A program made the position numbers and the translations under genes. This document shows positions 9,146 to 18,567 of a DNA stretch of 64,000 nt, in pieces. How positions within the stretch are numbered: position 1 is the stretch's first letter; each line of letters starts with the position of its first letter. Location of the stretch: the NCBI RefSeq assembly GCF_002980525.1, contig NZ_PVBQ01000015.1, forward strand, positions 1 to 64,000, written 5' to 3'. The notes beneath the pieces were generated by a model. The model was not told where the DNA came from, made no database searches, and saw only the letters and a program-made list of their open reading frames with translations. The DNA is from Sphingobacterium haloxyli (GTDB taxonomy: Bacteria; Bacteroidota; Bacteroidia; Sphingobacteriales; Sphingobacteriaceae).

Positions 9146-9333
9146 TAGAATTACATTAGGGCTATCAAATTAATGCTATCCGTATCGTCTCGATACTGAG
9201 AGAAGGATACCTGATTTATAATCTTTCTGCATCAGGTCACGATTAATTGTAAATATTATTTTAAAATAAAAAGAAATATGAATACTTTTAGGAAGTATTA
9301 CATATAAGTGACAACCATATTAACCAACTTTAA

Positions 9334-12300
9334 ATGAAAAAAATCATTTTGTTTACCATTATACTTTTTATGATTAGTCGTGGAAATGCACAAATGACGC
9401 AATCGAATCCACAAATTCCTACTATGGCTTCTATAGGTAGTTTCTTCACTCCAGAAGTGGCGATGCATTCTGGATCGATGAATTATACAGTTCCATTTTA
9501 CGAAGTACATCTTTTTGGTTATGAGCTCCCTATAGACTTTGTGTATTCGTACAACGGACTTCGTTACGGCGACGAGGCGTCTCAGGTAGGACTACATTGG
9601 AGCTTGAACATTCCTTCAATCAATAGGAGCGTTCTAGGGGAAGATGATTTCGATCAGACATCTGGATTTGCTTTCATTCCCACGGCAGACAGAAATATCG
9701 ATAAAACGGATATACCGGATGTCTTCACAATCGATATACCAAATTATAGTGCTCAGTTTATCTTTTCTCCCTCGACACAAAATACAGCCACATCAGGTAC
9801 AAAAACTGCCGAAATTTTGAACAATACCGGTAAAATCAGAACTATAACATATTATTTCCCTGCCAACGAGATTATTGCAGAAACGATGGACGGTGTACAA
9901 TATACATTTTCCCAACGTGTAAATACACAAAAAAACGAAAACGACAATTACACTACTCAATGGAACATCCGAAAAATAACATTACAGAATAACAGTGAAA
10001 TACACTTTAGTTATATATCACAAAGCTTAAAATTGAAAAATGTTATAACAAATAGCTATTTCTGGGGATATAGTCTTGGGGGAACACCGGTCTCGAACAC
10101 TTTTGAAATTACCAATACGTATTTAATGGATGAAGTTTGTCTAGATAAAATCACCTGGGCAGAAGGCGAGATATATTTTAGTTATACAGACCGAACAGAT
10201 CTCCATAGAAAGAGCGGAACGTCTTCTGCCAGAAAACTGGGTGAAATAAAAGTTTATAACCGAAAGAATGAACTTATAAGAGCTGGATTACTGAATCATT
10301 CTTATTTTGTGGGCACAGACAACATTGACTATAAATCAAAAAGATTAAAACTCGATGGGTTAACGTTATACGGAACAAGACTTGAACAAGCAAAGAAATA
10401 TCTTTTCACCTACGACCCCTCAAATCTTCCAAATAAAAATAGTACTTATAAGTATTTTGGTTATGATTCCCTAAATGTTGTTTCCGCCGCTTTAAAAGAG
10501 ATAAAACATCCGACGGGAGGATTAACCAAAATCCAATATGAACGAAACAGTTACGGGAATACGTTAACGGATATACACCATAAACATCTAGGTGCCCGTG
10601 TAGCCTCAATCGAGCACTGGGAAAATGCTAATGAAATATCGAGAAGAAAAAGATACGACTACAAGTATCCCAATGGGACGTCTAGCGGGAAAGTTCACAG
10701 TACCTATCGATTTGAAGTTACCGCAGAACCAGGTTCACCTTGGTATCGATATTCTACAGAAGACAATTGGTTCGCACCGGTCTACCAAACACAGATTGTT
10801 GGTTATGATATGGTTACCGTGATAGAAGAAAATCCGCTAGTTCCGGCTGAAACAATTAAAACCGAGCATTATTTTATAAATAATGCGACAACCTATCCCC
10901 CTTCCTCAAGCCATTCGACTTTTGCGATGGCTAAATATGACTATGCAAATGGTAATATCAGGAATATTAAGGCTTTAGAAACAGTTGGTTCCACGAGCAC
11001 TCGCGTGGTTAAAGAACTTACAATGAACAACGAATTAATCCGAAACCCCAAGACTTTCCATTATTACTATCAATACCCTGGTACTTCTACTGTTTCGAGC
11101 TATTTGGCAAACATTGAACCAACAAAAATTCGCCCTCTTTCTATAACAGATCGTCATTCTTTCTTTGAGAGTAATAGTGAGATAAGTCCTCTGGATTCAT
11201 TGGTTATAAACAAGGAATACAAATATGAAGCGTACGTTAGCCCTGGCGATTATGAGTTTTTACCAAAGGAAATTTCTGAACATACTCAGAATGGTCTTGG
11301 AAAAACTATGCTCATCAAATATCCACATAACTTTTCGCTCCCTTTATTAAAAAACAGGAAAACAGCCGTAGAAACACATATTAAATATGATGAAAGCGCC
11401 CTAATTGCTGAGGGGGAACTTCTCAATTTTTCTAACGCTTCTCAGCTAACTCCCAGTGAAACTTATAAATTGAGTAAATTGCCATTATCAAGCGTCCATC
11501 AGAGCGTGTTTAATAACATATCGCTCACATCAAAAGATGCCAACTTTATTAAAAAAAGCGTTGTGCATGACTTTGATCAATTCGGGAATCCCATTGAAGT
11601 CCAAAATTTAAATGAAGCTCCAATAGCCTATAGATACGATCCTACGGGAATTAATCTTGTTGCAAAAGTTGAAAATTGCAAAAGAGACGAATTTTATTAC
11701 GAAAGTTTTGAAGAGCTAAATTCAGCGTTATCATTACCAACGGCCGTCGGAGAAAAGTATCGATTAGGCGATTTCACCGTTCCATTTATAAAACCTAATA
11801 CAAGAAACTACATCATAGATTATAAATATCTAACAACATCTGGGAATTGGGAAAGCATAAGCAAACCGTACATAAATAATATGGTACTGACAGAAGGAGA
11901 AGGCATAGATGAAGTTCGGGTATACCCCCAAGGCGCGCAGTTGACAACATATACCTATAAACCACTCGTCGGTATGACCAGCAGAACAGATGCTAGAGGC
12001 ATTACGGAACATTATGAATATGATGGTTTTGGACGACTATCCGCCGTAAAGGATTTCAGCGGGCACATTATCAAGACCTACTGCTACAATTATGCCGGCG
12101 AGCATGTTGATTGTTCTCCTCCACTAACAATATTTAAAAATATTGTCAAAAGACAAGATTTCAAGAAGAACAATTGCCCTACGGGTCAAAACGGTAGTGA
12201 TGTTACCTATATTGTTCCGGCAGGAAAATATACATCTACAGTTTCCCAGGAAGATGCCGACGCGCAAGCACAAGATGATATTGATGCGAATGGTCAATCC

Positions 12301-12645
12301 TTCGCAAACCAGTACGGCTCCTGTAGCACCCCCACTCCTCCGACTTCGACATTGATTCTTTATAATAACACGGAGCAGGATCTTCCCAATGTATCCATCA
12401 GCTTGTGGCAGGGAACGGTACAGATAGGGACATACTTGCTTCCCGAAGATGCCGGTGGAACTGCGATTTATAGCAATATTCCTCCGGGAGTCTATCGTGT
12501 AGATACTCATATTACCGTTACGAATCCTAGTCAGTATACTTTTGAGCTTCCAACGTTAGGACTAAGCGGAACCGGAAACTCCAGTTTTAATCAAGTACAG
12601 CTTGTTGCAGGGGGTGCGTTGATAGTTGAATTGGAGTTTAATTAG
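9334..12645 (+). CDS. Exported YD/RHS-repeat protein with DUF5977 tail (first half of a two-gene RHS cassette)
   Basis: 1103 residues. A signal peptide (residues 1-20, ending SRGNAQ) is followed by the YD-protein N-terminal pattern (SGSMNYTVPFYEVHLFGYELPIDFVYSYNG...GLHWSLNIPSINR). A YD repeat at about 870-925 (YTYKPLVGMTSRTDARGITEHYEYDGFGRLSAV) closely matches the end of the 1221-residue protein at 392-4057. A domain of DUF5977 type follows (about 933-1000, FKKNNC...VTYIVPAGKYTS...DADAQAQDDI). A Ser/Thr/Pro-rich linker and a C-terminal beta-rich domain of about 95 residues end the protein. It has no RHS core. The next gene starts four bases downstream. Confidence 0.88.
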   Translation: MKKIILFTIILFMISRGNAQMTQSNPQIPTMASIGSFFTPEVAMHSGSMNYTVPFYEVHLFGYELPIDFVYSYNGLRYGDEASQVGLHWSLNIPSINRSVLGEDDFDQTSGFAFIPTADRNIDKTDIPDVFTIDIPNYSAQFIFSPSTQNTATSGTKTAEILNNTGKIRTITYYFPANEIIAETMDGVQYTFSQRVNTQKNENDNYTTQWNIRKITLQNNSEIHFSYISQSLKLKNVITNSYFWGYSLGGTPVSNTFEITNTYLMDEVCLDKITWAEGEIYFSYTDRTDLHRKSGTSSARKLGEIKVYNRKNELIRAGLLNHSYFVGTDNIDYKSKRLKLDGLTLYGTRLEQAKKYLFTYDPSNLPNKNSTYKYFGYDSLNVVSAALKEIKHPTGGLTKIQYERNSYGNTLTDIHHKHLGARVASIEHWENANEISRRKRYDYKYPNGTSSGKVHSTYRFEVTAEPGSPWYRYSTEDNWFAPVYQTQIVGYDMVTVIEENPLVPAETIKTEHYFINNATTYPPSSSHSTFAMAKYDYANGNIRNIKALETVGSTSTRVVKELTMNNELIRNPKTFHYYYQYPGTSTVSSYLANIEPTKIRPLSITDRHSFFESNSEISPLDSLVINKEYKYEAYVSPGDYEFLPKEISEHTQNGLGKTMLIKYPHNFSLPLLKNRKTAVETHIKYDESALIAEGELLNFSNASQLTPSETYKLSKLPLSSVHQSVFNNISLTSKDANFIKKSVVHDFDQFGNPIEVQNLNEAPIAYRYDPTGINLVAKVENCKRDEFYYESFEELNSALSLPTAVGEKYRLGDFTVPFIKPNTRNYIIDYKYLTTSGNWESISKPYINNMVLTEGEGIDEVRVYPQGAQLTTYTYKPLVGMTSRTDARGITEHYEYDGFGRLSAVKDFSGHIIKTYCYNYAGEHVDCSPPLTIFKNIVKRQDFKKNNCPTGQNGSDVTYIVPAGKYTSTVSQEDADAQAQDDIDANGQSFANQYGSCSTPTPPTSTLILYNNTEQDLPNVSISLWQGTVQIGTYLLPEDAGGTAIYSNIPPGVYRVDTHITVTNPSQYTFELPTLGLSGTGNSSFNQVQLVAGGALIVELEFN

Positions 12646-12648
12646 AAA

Positions 12649-15600
12649 ATGGATATGAAAGCTTCAAAAATATTATACCGCTTTATGAAAATGAAAGTTT
12701 TTTTTGTGACCTGTGTATTGATGGTAACAGCACCGTCCTATCTTTCTTTGTGCTTTGGACAGTCAGCTCCTTCAATAAGCTATCATATACCTGCTGAGAT
12801 TATAGCTGGGCAACCGCTCAGCTATTCCCCTACGAATACCGGAGGGGCGGTCTATTCTAACGGGTATATTAAAACTGTCGCAGGAAATCAGACGGGTCCT
12901 GGCGGTCAGACCCAGGGATATGCACCGGATATGGCTTTTGGGTTCATTTCTGCAATGGTGTATGACCCCAGCGGTAGCCTTTATTTTTACGATGACGGTA
13001 CCAAAACGATAAAAAAGATGACCCCTTCGGGACATGTGACATTTATTGCGGGAAGTGGAACCTCCGGTGTAACCAACGGAATAGGAGCCGCAGCTTCATT
13101 TAGATATCCTGTCGGAATGGTCATGGATTCCCAGGGTTATATTTACTTCTGTGAAAAAGAGGACCATATCATCCGGAGGATCGCACCCAATGGTGCGGTA
13201 ATAACGCTCGCCGGTCTTTCCGGAGTTGGTGGATATGCCGACGGGTCAGGCGGGGCCGCTCGTTTTAATTGGCCATGCGGTACCGCAATTGACCAGGATG
13301 ATAATCTTTATGTTATGGACGGTGCCAACCACCGGATAAGGAAGGTTACGCGCTTGGGAGTGGTTTCGACATTGGCCGGTAATGCTAATCCGGGCACCGT
13401 AGACGGACAGGGAGCCTCCGCAAGATTTAATTTTAGCGATATTAGTGAATATGGTAACCGTATTGATACTGATTCAGATGGCAACATCTATGTTACACAT
13501 AACAACGTTATCCGAAAGATTACCCCTTCAGGATATGTCTCAACATATATCGGGATTGCAGGGATAGCCTCAACTCAGGATGGTATCGGGATAGCTGCTC
13601 GGCTTAATGGTCCGAAGGGTTTGTCGATCGACAAGGAGACGAACGATATCTACCTTATACAACAGGACGCCCGGATACGGAAGGTCACGTCTTCCCCCGA
13701 GGCAATAACCCTTTCAAAGGGAGGATATGGTTATACCGGAGACGGCGGGGCATTTGATGTCAGTTTTTCTTATCCCATAGGTGTATTATGGGGAAATGAC
13801 GGAGGGCTCTTAGTTACGGATGAAAGTGGACATCTGGGATACCTCCGCAAATACGAGAATAAGTCTTATGCTGTTACACCCGTTTTGCCGGCCGGGCTCA
13901 ATATAGATGCAAACGGTGTGATTAGTGGTACTCCTTTTGGCCTAGTCCCGGTGAGAAATTACGAAGTTACGGCCTATAATCACATTGGTCAAAATACAAC
14001 GACGGTTTCGTTCTCGGTTGTCGATAGTGTTTTGTACCGTCCGAATGGGGCTCGAAACTATATTATCGAGACGACCGTACGTGATAGTGGAATTACGAGC
14101 ATATCCCAACTTACTGGGCAACCCGTTACAAAAGTAAACCGTAACATTCAGTACTATGATGGATTCGGACGTCTTATTCAGACCATTCAGTGGCAAGGTA
14201 GTCCTAAATATAAGGATATTGTACAGTATCACGAGTATGACAACTTCGGGCGGGTGGCTTTCGAATACTTACCTTATGCGGAGACATTAGGCAATGGAAA
14301 TTACAATGAGAACGCCAAAACCGCCTTAGCCAACTTTTACAATTCTTATAACTCATGGGATCCCCATGTTGCAAAAACTCCCTACCCATATTCTAGAACA
14401 ATTTTTGAAAAAAGTCCACTGAATAGAGAGCTGGAAAAAGGTGCACCTGGGGGGGTATGGCAACCCTTGGAAACAGTTGGCACTGGGCATACAGTATCTC
14501 AGCAATATGCTACGAATAAAACAAATGAAGTGAAAAAGTGGACAGTAAATACTGCCACTAACCTCGTGAGTGGGAACGGCCATTATTTATCTGGTGAATT
14601 AACTAAGACAACAGTAAGAGACGAAAATGTTCCAAACGCACAACAAGCCGGGTCATATGAAGAGTACAAGGATATCGAGGGACGTATTATATTAAAAAAA
14701 ATCTATGATAACACTACACCGCTTAACACCTATTATGTTTATGATAACCTCAAGCGACTCCGATTTGTAATTCCTCCAAATGTGACGGTTACAAGTTTCT
14801 TCGAAAATTTCTCGGATACTACATTTTTATATCATGTATATAGTTATAAGTACGACGAATTGGGAAGACTGATTGAAAAGAGAATGCCCGGGAAAGGCTT
14901 GGAAGAATATATCTACAATAAAAACGATAAACTTGTTTTAACCCGAGATGCAAACTTGAGACAACAGAAAAAATGGAATTACCTCAAATACGACGCATTG
15001 GGAAGGATCGCTTCCAAAGGAATCTATACCAATACCATCGATACTCTTTACAACAGTGTTAGGGCACTGGTAGAAAACGTCTCACCGCTCTGGGAAGACA
15101 GACCGAAAGGAACCGCTGAATATTCAAACCTAGCATTCCCAAACACCGCAAACCAGATGCTTGAGCTCTTTGTCAACTATTATGATGATTACACTTTTCA
15201 AAATGCTAATCTCTCAACATTGCAACCTTCGAACATAATAAAAAGTGAATTTACAAACTCCCTTCAAACAGGATACCTCAGACGGACAACAGATGGCTCC
15301 CTACCCATGCTGACCGTTCAATATTACGATGATAGAGGACGCATAGCACAAGTGGTTGCACAAAACCATATCGGAGGCGTGGACGTCATGACAAATACAT
15401 ATAATTTCTCAGGGGAACTGCTCTCCAGTACACAAGAATTTAAACCTTCAGATGGAACTACCACAACAATATTTACAACAAACACGTATGATCACGCAGG
15501 TAGATTATCTTTGGTTCGGAAAAAGATTAATAATCAAAATGAAATCATCCAAAGCAGTCTCGTGTATAATGAAATTGGCCAACTAAAATCAAAAAAGTTG

Positions 15601-17313
15601 CACAGTGAAAATGAAACGGATTTCTTAACAACTATCAATTATGGTTACAATGAACGCGGCTGGACGAAAAGTATTACTTCCCCCCTATATAACCAGGTTT
15701 TAAAATACGACTCTACGTCCTTACAAGGCGCAATACCGCAATATAATGGTAATATCAGCGAACAGCATTGGCGCTTTAGCCATACCGATCCAATGAAGGA
15801 TATTGTCTATAAATACGATGATTTGAACAGGATTACAAGTGCCATAACTTCGGGCACATCAATGAACGAAATAATCGAGTATGATAATACTGGGAATATA
15901 CAGGAACTGACTAGAGATGGGATAGCCATAAAATATTCTTATAAAAACAACAAGTTGAAAAGTCTATCAGGTGGTATAACCGCGAATTTTCTCTATGACG
16001 CAAATGGAAACGCTACCAAAGACCGCACCGGGATGGTCATTACCTACAATCATCTAAATCTTCCGCAAGCTATAATTGGAAGTGATCGCAGAGTCGACTA
16101 CACATACTCGTCCGAGGGAATTAAGCTCCAAAAGAAAACCAGCGCTGGAAGCAATATCGAATTTAGGGATTACGTCGCCGAAATTGAATACGTTAAGCTC
16201 GGAAACAATGGGCTAAGAGAAATCGATCGCATCGGCACAGAAGAAGGATACCTGCTCAAAGATGGAAGTACTTATAAATACTATTATTATTTAGAAGATC
16301 ACCTAGGGAATGTGCGCACTGTGATAAGGAGAGGCACATCCGCAATGCAACCGGAGATCATGCAGCAGCAGGACTACTACGCTTTTGGAAAGAAAAAAGG
16401 AATATTAACATCCGACGAAAATAATTACCTTTATAATGGAAAGGAAATGCAAAAAGAGATGGCTATAGGACAACATAGCTTTGGAGGACAGTATAGCTGG
16501 GATGGTGAATACGATTACGGCGCGAGATTCTACGATCCGGAAATTGGTCGCTGGAATACGGTTGATCCCCAAGCAGAGAACTATAAAATGTATTCTCCCT
16601 ATACCTATAGCGGAAACAACCCGATTAAGTATATAGATCCTGATGGAGAAGATTTTTTGATCTATTATAATAATAATCAAAGCGTTTTTCGGTTCAATGG
16701 AAAGAATTATAACGACGCCCCGAACGATGCTTTTGTACAGGAATTTATACTGATGTACCGCCATTTAGAAAAAATTGGAGCTGGTGAAAATACTGTAGCT
16801 ATTGCTCGATCCCCAAACTACCAAATAAAAGTAAAATTTGCTGGAAATGCTGACAATATAGGTTTCAACAGAGAGAATAACACTATATATTGGAATCCTA
16901 CATTAGCTGGCAGAACTCATAATGATAAAATGTTATACAGTCCGATAAACTTTGAACATGAAGCTAGACATGCAAAAGGTTATAATGATGATAAGAAGGC
17001 GTATATAGAACGATACGATCATTCGCCTCATCCCAATTACCAAAATATGGAAGAATTTCAAACTATTACCGGTGCCGAGAGAAAAACAGCTTTTGCAAAT
17101 GGAGATATTAAAAAGGATGAGCAAACAAGATTGTACTACGTAAACAGCATCAAGGAGTGGAATAAAACGATATCTAGTATAAGCAAAACCCCTGCTTTTG
17201 ATTTTAAACAGTTTTTGAATGATATCAAAAATGCACCAGATCGTAACACACGAGGTCCATTTATTTTTTCAACGGATTTTTGGAATAACTATCATAATAA
17301 CTTGAAACGATGA
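12649..17313 (+). CDS. Exported NHL/RHS polymorphic toxin with C-terminal zincin-like domain
   Basis: 1554 residues. In order: signal sequence (a start at 12685 is an alternative), NHL beta-propeller (about 75-400; blades such as PVGMVMDSQGYIYFCEKEDHIIRRI), putative Ig domain (about 405-465), a DUF6443-like segment (about 468-560), YD/RHS repeats to about 1215, RHS core (DHLGNVRTV at 1217, then YGARFYDPEIGRWNTVDP and YIDPDGED at about 1330). After the core comes a variable domain of about 220 residues with HEARH at 1437-1441, an HExxH zinc-peptidase motif, and MEEFQTITGAERKTA about 30 residues later, resembling the third-ligand region of M91/NleD-like peptidases. The 3' part appears more AT-rich. 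Toxin activity is inferred from architecture and the candidate immunity genes that follow. Confidence 0.85.
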   Translation: MDMKASKILYRFMKMKVFFVTCVLMVTAPSYLSLCFGQSAPSISYHIPAEIIAGQPLSYSPTNTGGAVYSNGYIKTVAGNQTGPGGQTQGYAPDMAFGFISAMVYDPSGSLYFYDDGTKTIKKMTPSGHVTFIAGSGTSGVTNGIGAAASFRYPVGMVMDSQGYIYFCEKEDHIIRRIAPNGAVITLAGLSGVGGYADGSGGAARFNWPCGTAIDQDDNLYVMDGANHRIRKVTRLGVVSTLAGNANPGTVDGQGASARFNFSDISEYGNRIDTDSDGNIYVTHNNVIRKITPSGYVSTYIGIAGIASTQDGIGIAARLNGPKGLSIDKETNDIYLIQQDARIRKVTSSPEAITLSKGGYGYTGDGGAFDVSFSYPIGVLWGNDGGLLVTDESGHLGYLRKYENKSYAVTPVLPAGLNIDANGVISGTPFGLVPVRNYEVTAYNHIGQNTTTVSFSVVDSVLYRPNGARNYIIETTVRDSGITSISQLTGQPVTKVNRNIQYYDGFGRLIQTIQWQGSPKYKDIVQYHEYDNFGRVAFEYLPYAETLGNGNYNENAKTALANFYNSYNSWDPHVAKTPYPYSRTIFEKSPLNRELEKGAPGGVWQPLETVGTGHTVSQQYATNKTNEVKKWTVNTATNLVSGNGHYLSGELTKTTVRDENVPNAQQAGSYEEYKDIEGRIILKKIYDNTTPLNTYYVYDNLKRLRFVIPPNVTVTSFFENFSDTTFLYHVYSYKYDELGRLIEKRMPGKGLEEYIYNKNDKLVLTRDANLRQQKKWNYLKYDALGRIASKGIYTNTIDTLYNSVRALVENVSPLWEDRPKGTAEYSNLAFPNTANQMLELFVNYYDDYTFQNANLSTLQPSNIIKSEFTNSLQTGYLRRTTDGSLPMLTVQYYDDRGRIAQVVAQNHIGGVDVMTNTYNFSGELLSSTQEFKPSDGTTTTIFTTNTYDHAGRLSLVRKKINNQNEIIQSSLVYNEIGQLKSKKLHSENETDFLTTINYGYNERGWTKSITSPLYNQVLKYDSTSLQGAIPQYNGNISEQHWRFSHTDPMKDIVYKYDDLNRITSAITSGTSMNEIIEYDNTGNIQELTRDGIAIKYSYKNNKLKSLSGGITANFLYDANGNATKDRTGMVITYNHLNLPQAIIGSDRRVDYTYSSEGIKLQKKTSAGSNIEFRDYVAEIEYVKLGNNGLREIDRIGTEEGYLLKDGSTYKYYYYLEDHLGNVRTVIRRGTSAMQPEIMQQQDYYAFGKKKGILTSDENNYLYNGKEMQKEMAIGQHSFGGQYSWDGEYDYGARFYDPEIGRWNTVDPQAENYKMYSPYTYSGNNPIKYIDPDGEDFLIYYNNNQSVFRFNGKNYNDAPNDAFVQEFILMYRHLEKIGAGENTVAIARSPNYQIKVKFAGNADNIGFNRENNTIYWNPTLAGRTHNDKMLYSPINFEHEARHAKGYNDDKKAYIERYDHSPHPNYQNMEEFQTITGAERKTAFANGDIKKDEQTRLYYVNSIKEWNKTISSISKTPAFDFKQFLNDIKNAPDRNTRGPFIFSTDFWNNYHNNLKR

Positions 17314-17828
17314 AATACTTACTTATAATAAGTACGACATTATTAGTACTTTTAAGTGCTTGTAATCCAAAATCAAAAAGATACACGGTATATTGTTCAA
17401 ACAACTACATTGCAATTAGTAACGGTAACAGCATGTACCTAAGTGAGATGTACAAATCAGACAGTACGTTCTTCGATACACAAATCAAAAAAGATATATC
17501 TTCTTCCGAATGGAAAAAGGCAATGGATATTTTCAAATCTTTTGGAGAGAAGCAAGTAATCGGTAAGATAACCAACGTTTACAAACCACATAACCTTTGT
17601 ATGCTTTGTCAAATCATGTTTTATCAAAATGAAAAGCCTATATCTTTCGTTTGCTTAGGCGAAAGAGAAGGATTAATCAGTATTGATCAAAACATATATA
17701 AAATTGATAAGGAAGATATTGGAGCCTTAAAAAACTTACTTAAGGTAGAATGTAATTTTAATGATCCGACACGTTTGGACGGCGCGTACTATTCCATTGG
17801 AGAGGTAAATGTGGTGGACAATAATTAA
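17310..17828 (+). CDS. Lipoprotein, candidate immunity protein 1
   Basis: 172 residues. The signal MKYLLIISTTLLVLLSAC gives a lipobox (LSAC). The start overlaps the toxin stop (ATGA), so the two are translationally coupled, as is usual for immunity genes. It is homologous to the next gene: both have YCSN.Y near the N-terminus, a YKS motif, then QI.FY...P..F.C and LIS.....Y.I. A lipoprotein would protect the periplasm or inner face of the outer membrane, fitting a toxin exported through Sec. No known immunity family is recognised; function is inferred from position and duplication. Confidence 0.75.
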   Translation: MKYLLIISTTLLVLLSACNPKSKRYTVYCSNNYIAISNGNSMYLSEMYKSDSTFFDTQIKKDISSSEWKKAMDIFKSFGEKQVIGKITNVYKPHNLCMLCQIMFYQNEKPISFVCLGEREGLISIDQNIYKIDKEDIGALKNLLKVECNFNDPTRLDGAYYSIGEVNVVDNN

Positions 17829-17855
17829 TATGTCACTATTAATGGAAGAAATCTT

Positions 17856-18365
17856 TTGAAAACAACTTTATACGCCTTTATTCTCTTCTTCCTAATAAGC
17901 TGCAAGCAAAAAGAGAGAAAAATAGTCGCTTATTGTTCCAATTATTACCCTGTTCAGGCTAGTCCCGCTGGTGAATATTTGGCTACGGACTATTATAAAA
18001 GTAGTGAATATTTCGCATTGGAACCTCCCGATAGTGTATCGGTGAAAGTGTGGGAGTCACTGATGAAGAAAGTCAAAGAATATTCATTCAAAGAGAAAAT
18101 AGGAGATGTCCGTATTCCACCTCCCAAATTTAACTTTTCTGTATATAACCAAATTGTATTCTATGAAGACAATGTGCCAGTTTGTTTTATATGCATGAAC
18201 GACAAGGATAACTTGATAAGCTTTAACAAAAGCGTATATGATATAGCAGAATCGGGATTGGACAGCATACGGTCGATGCTTAACATCAATTGCAAGAACG
18301 AAGAATACGTGTACGAACAATCTGATGCATACAGCACCAGAAAGGAAATAAAGGTAATACAATAA
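17856..18365 (+). CDS. Lipoprotein, candidate immunity protein 2 (paralogue)
   Basis: 169 residues, with a TTG start at 17856. The ATG at 17842 is followed by an in-frame TGA, and GGAAG lies just upstream of the TTG, so the TTG start is preferred. The signal MKTTLYAFILFFLISC gives a lipobox (LISC). It is a diverged paralogue of the previous gene (YCSNYYPVQASPAGEYLATDYYKSSEYF against YCSNNYIAISNGNSMYLSEMYKSDSTFF; QIVFYEDNVPVCFICMN against QIMFYQNEKPISFVCLG). Tandem diverged immunity genes are common behind polymorphic toxins, where extra copies protect against other toxin variants. Confidence 0.75.
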   Translation: MKTTLYAFILFFLISCKQKERKIVAYCSNYYPVQASPAGEYLATDYYKSSEYFALEPPDSVSVKVWESLMKKVKEYSFKEKIGDVRIPPPKFNFSVYNQIVFYEDNVPVCFICMNDKDNLISFNKSVYDIAESGLDSIRSMLNINCKNEEYVYEQSDAYSTRKEIKVIQ

Positions 18366-18413
18366 TCAGTTTCGATAACTCAATCACAAGGATAAAAACT
18401 ATTTGTTTAAACG

Positions 18414-18558
18414 ATGAAATACTTACTTACTTATAATAAGTACTACATTTTTAGTACTTTTAAGTGCTTGTAATCCAAAAGATACACGGTGTATTGTTCA
18501 AATGACTACATTGGAGTTAGCAACGGTAACAGCATGTACCTAAGTGTGGTGGACAATA
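18414..18558 (+). pseudogene. Decayed third copy of the immunity lipoprotein gene
   Basis: This stretch is nearly identical to the beginning and end of 17310-17828 but carries three lesions. There is a 4-base insertion (extra ACTT) after codon 5, a 7-base deletion after the lipobox region, and an internal deletion equal to bases 17444-17809 of the intact gene. The deletion junction falls at a shared TG. Translation from the ATG meets TAA after 19 codons, so no product is expected. The copy lies after paralogue 2. Confidence 0.85.
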
Positions 18559-18567
18559 GGAAAAACC

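Noticed and set aside
9146..9333. A terminator after gspF
   Set aside because: Short hairpins (for example 9281-9299) are present but none is followed by a U-tract.
18366..18567. A mobile element remnant after the immunity genes
   Set aside because: The sequence is explained as a decayed copy of the first lipoprotein gene; no transposase or terminal repeats are seen.
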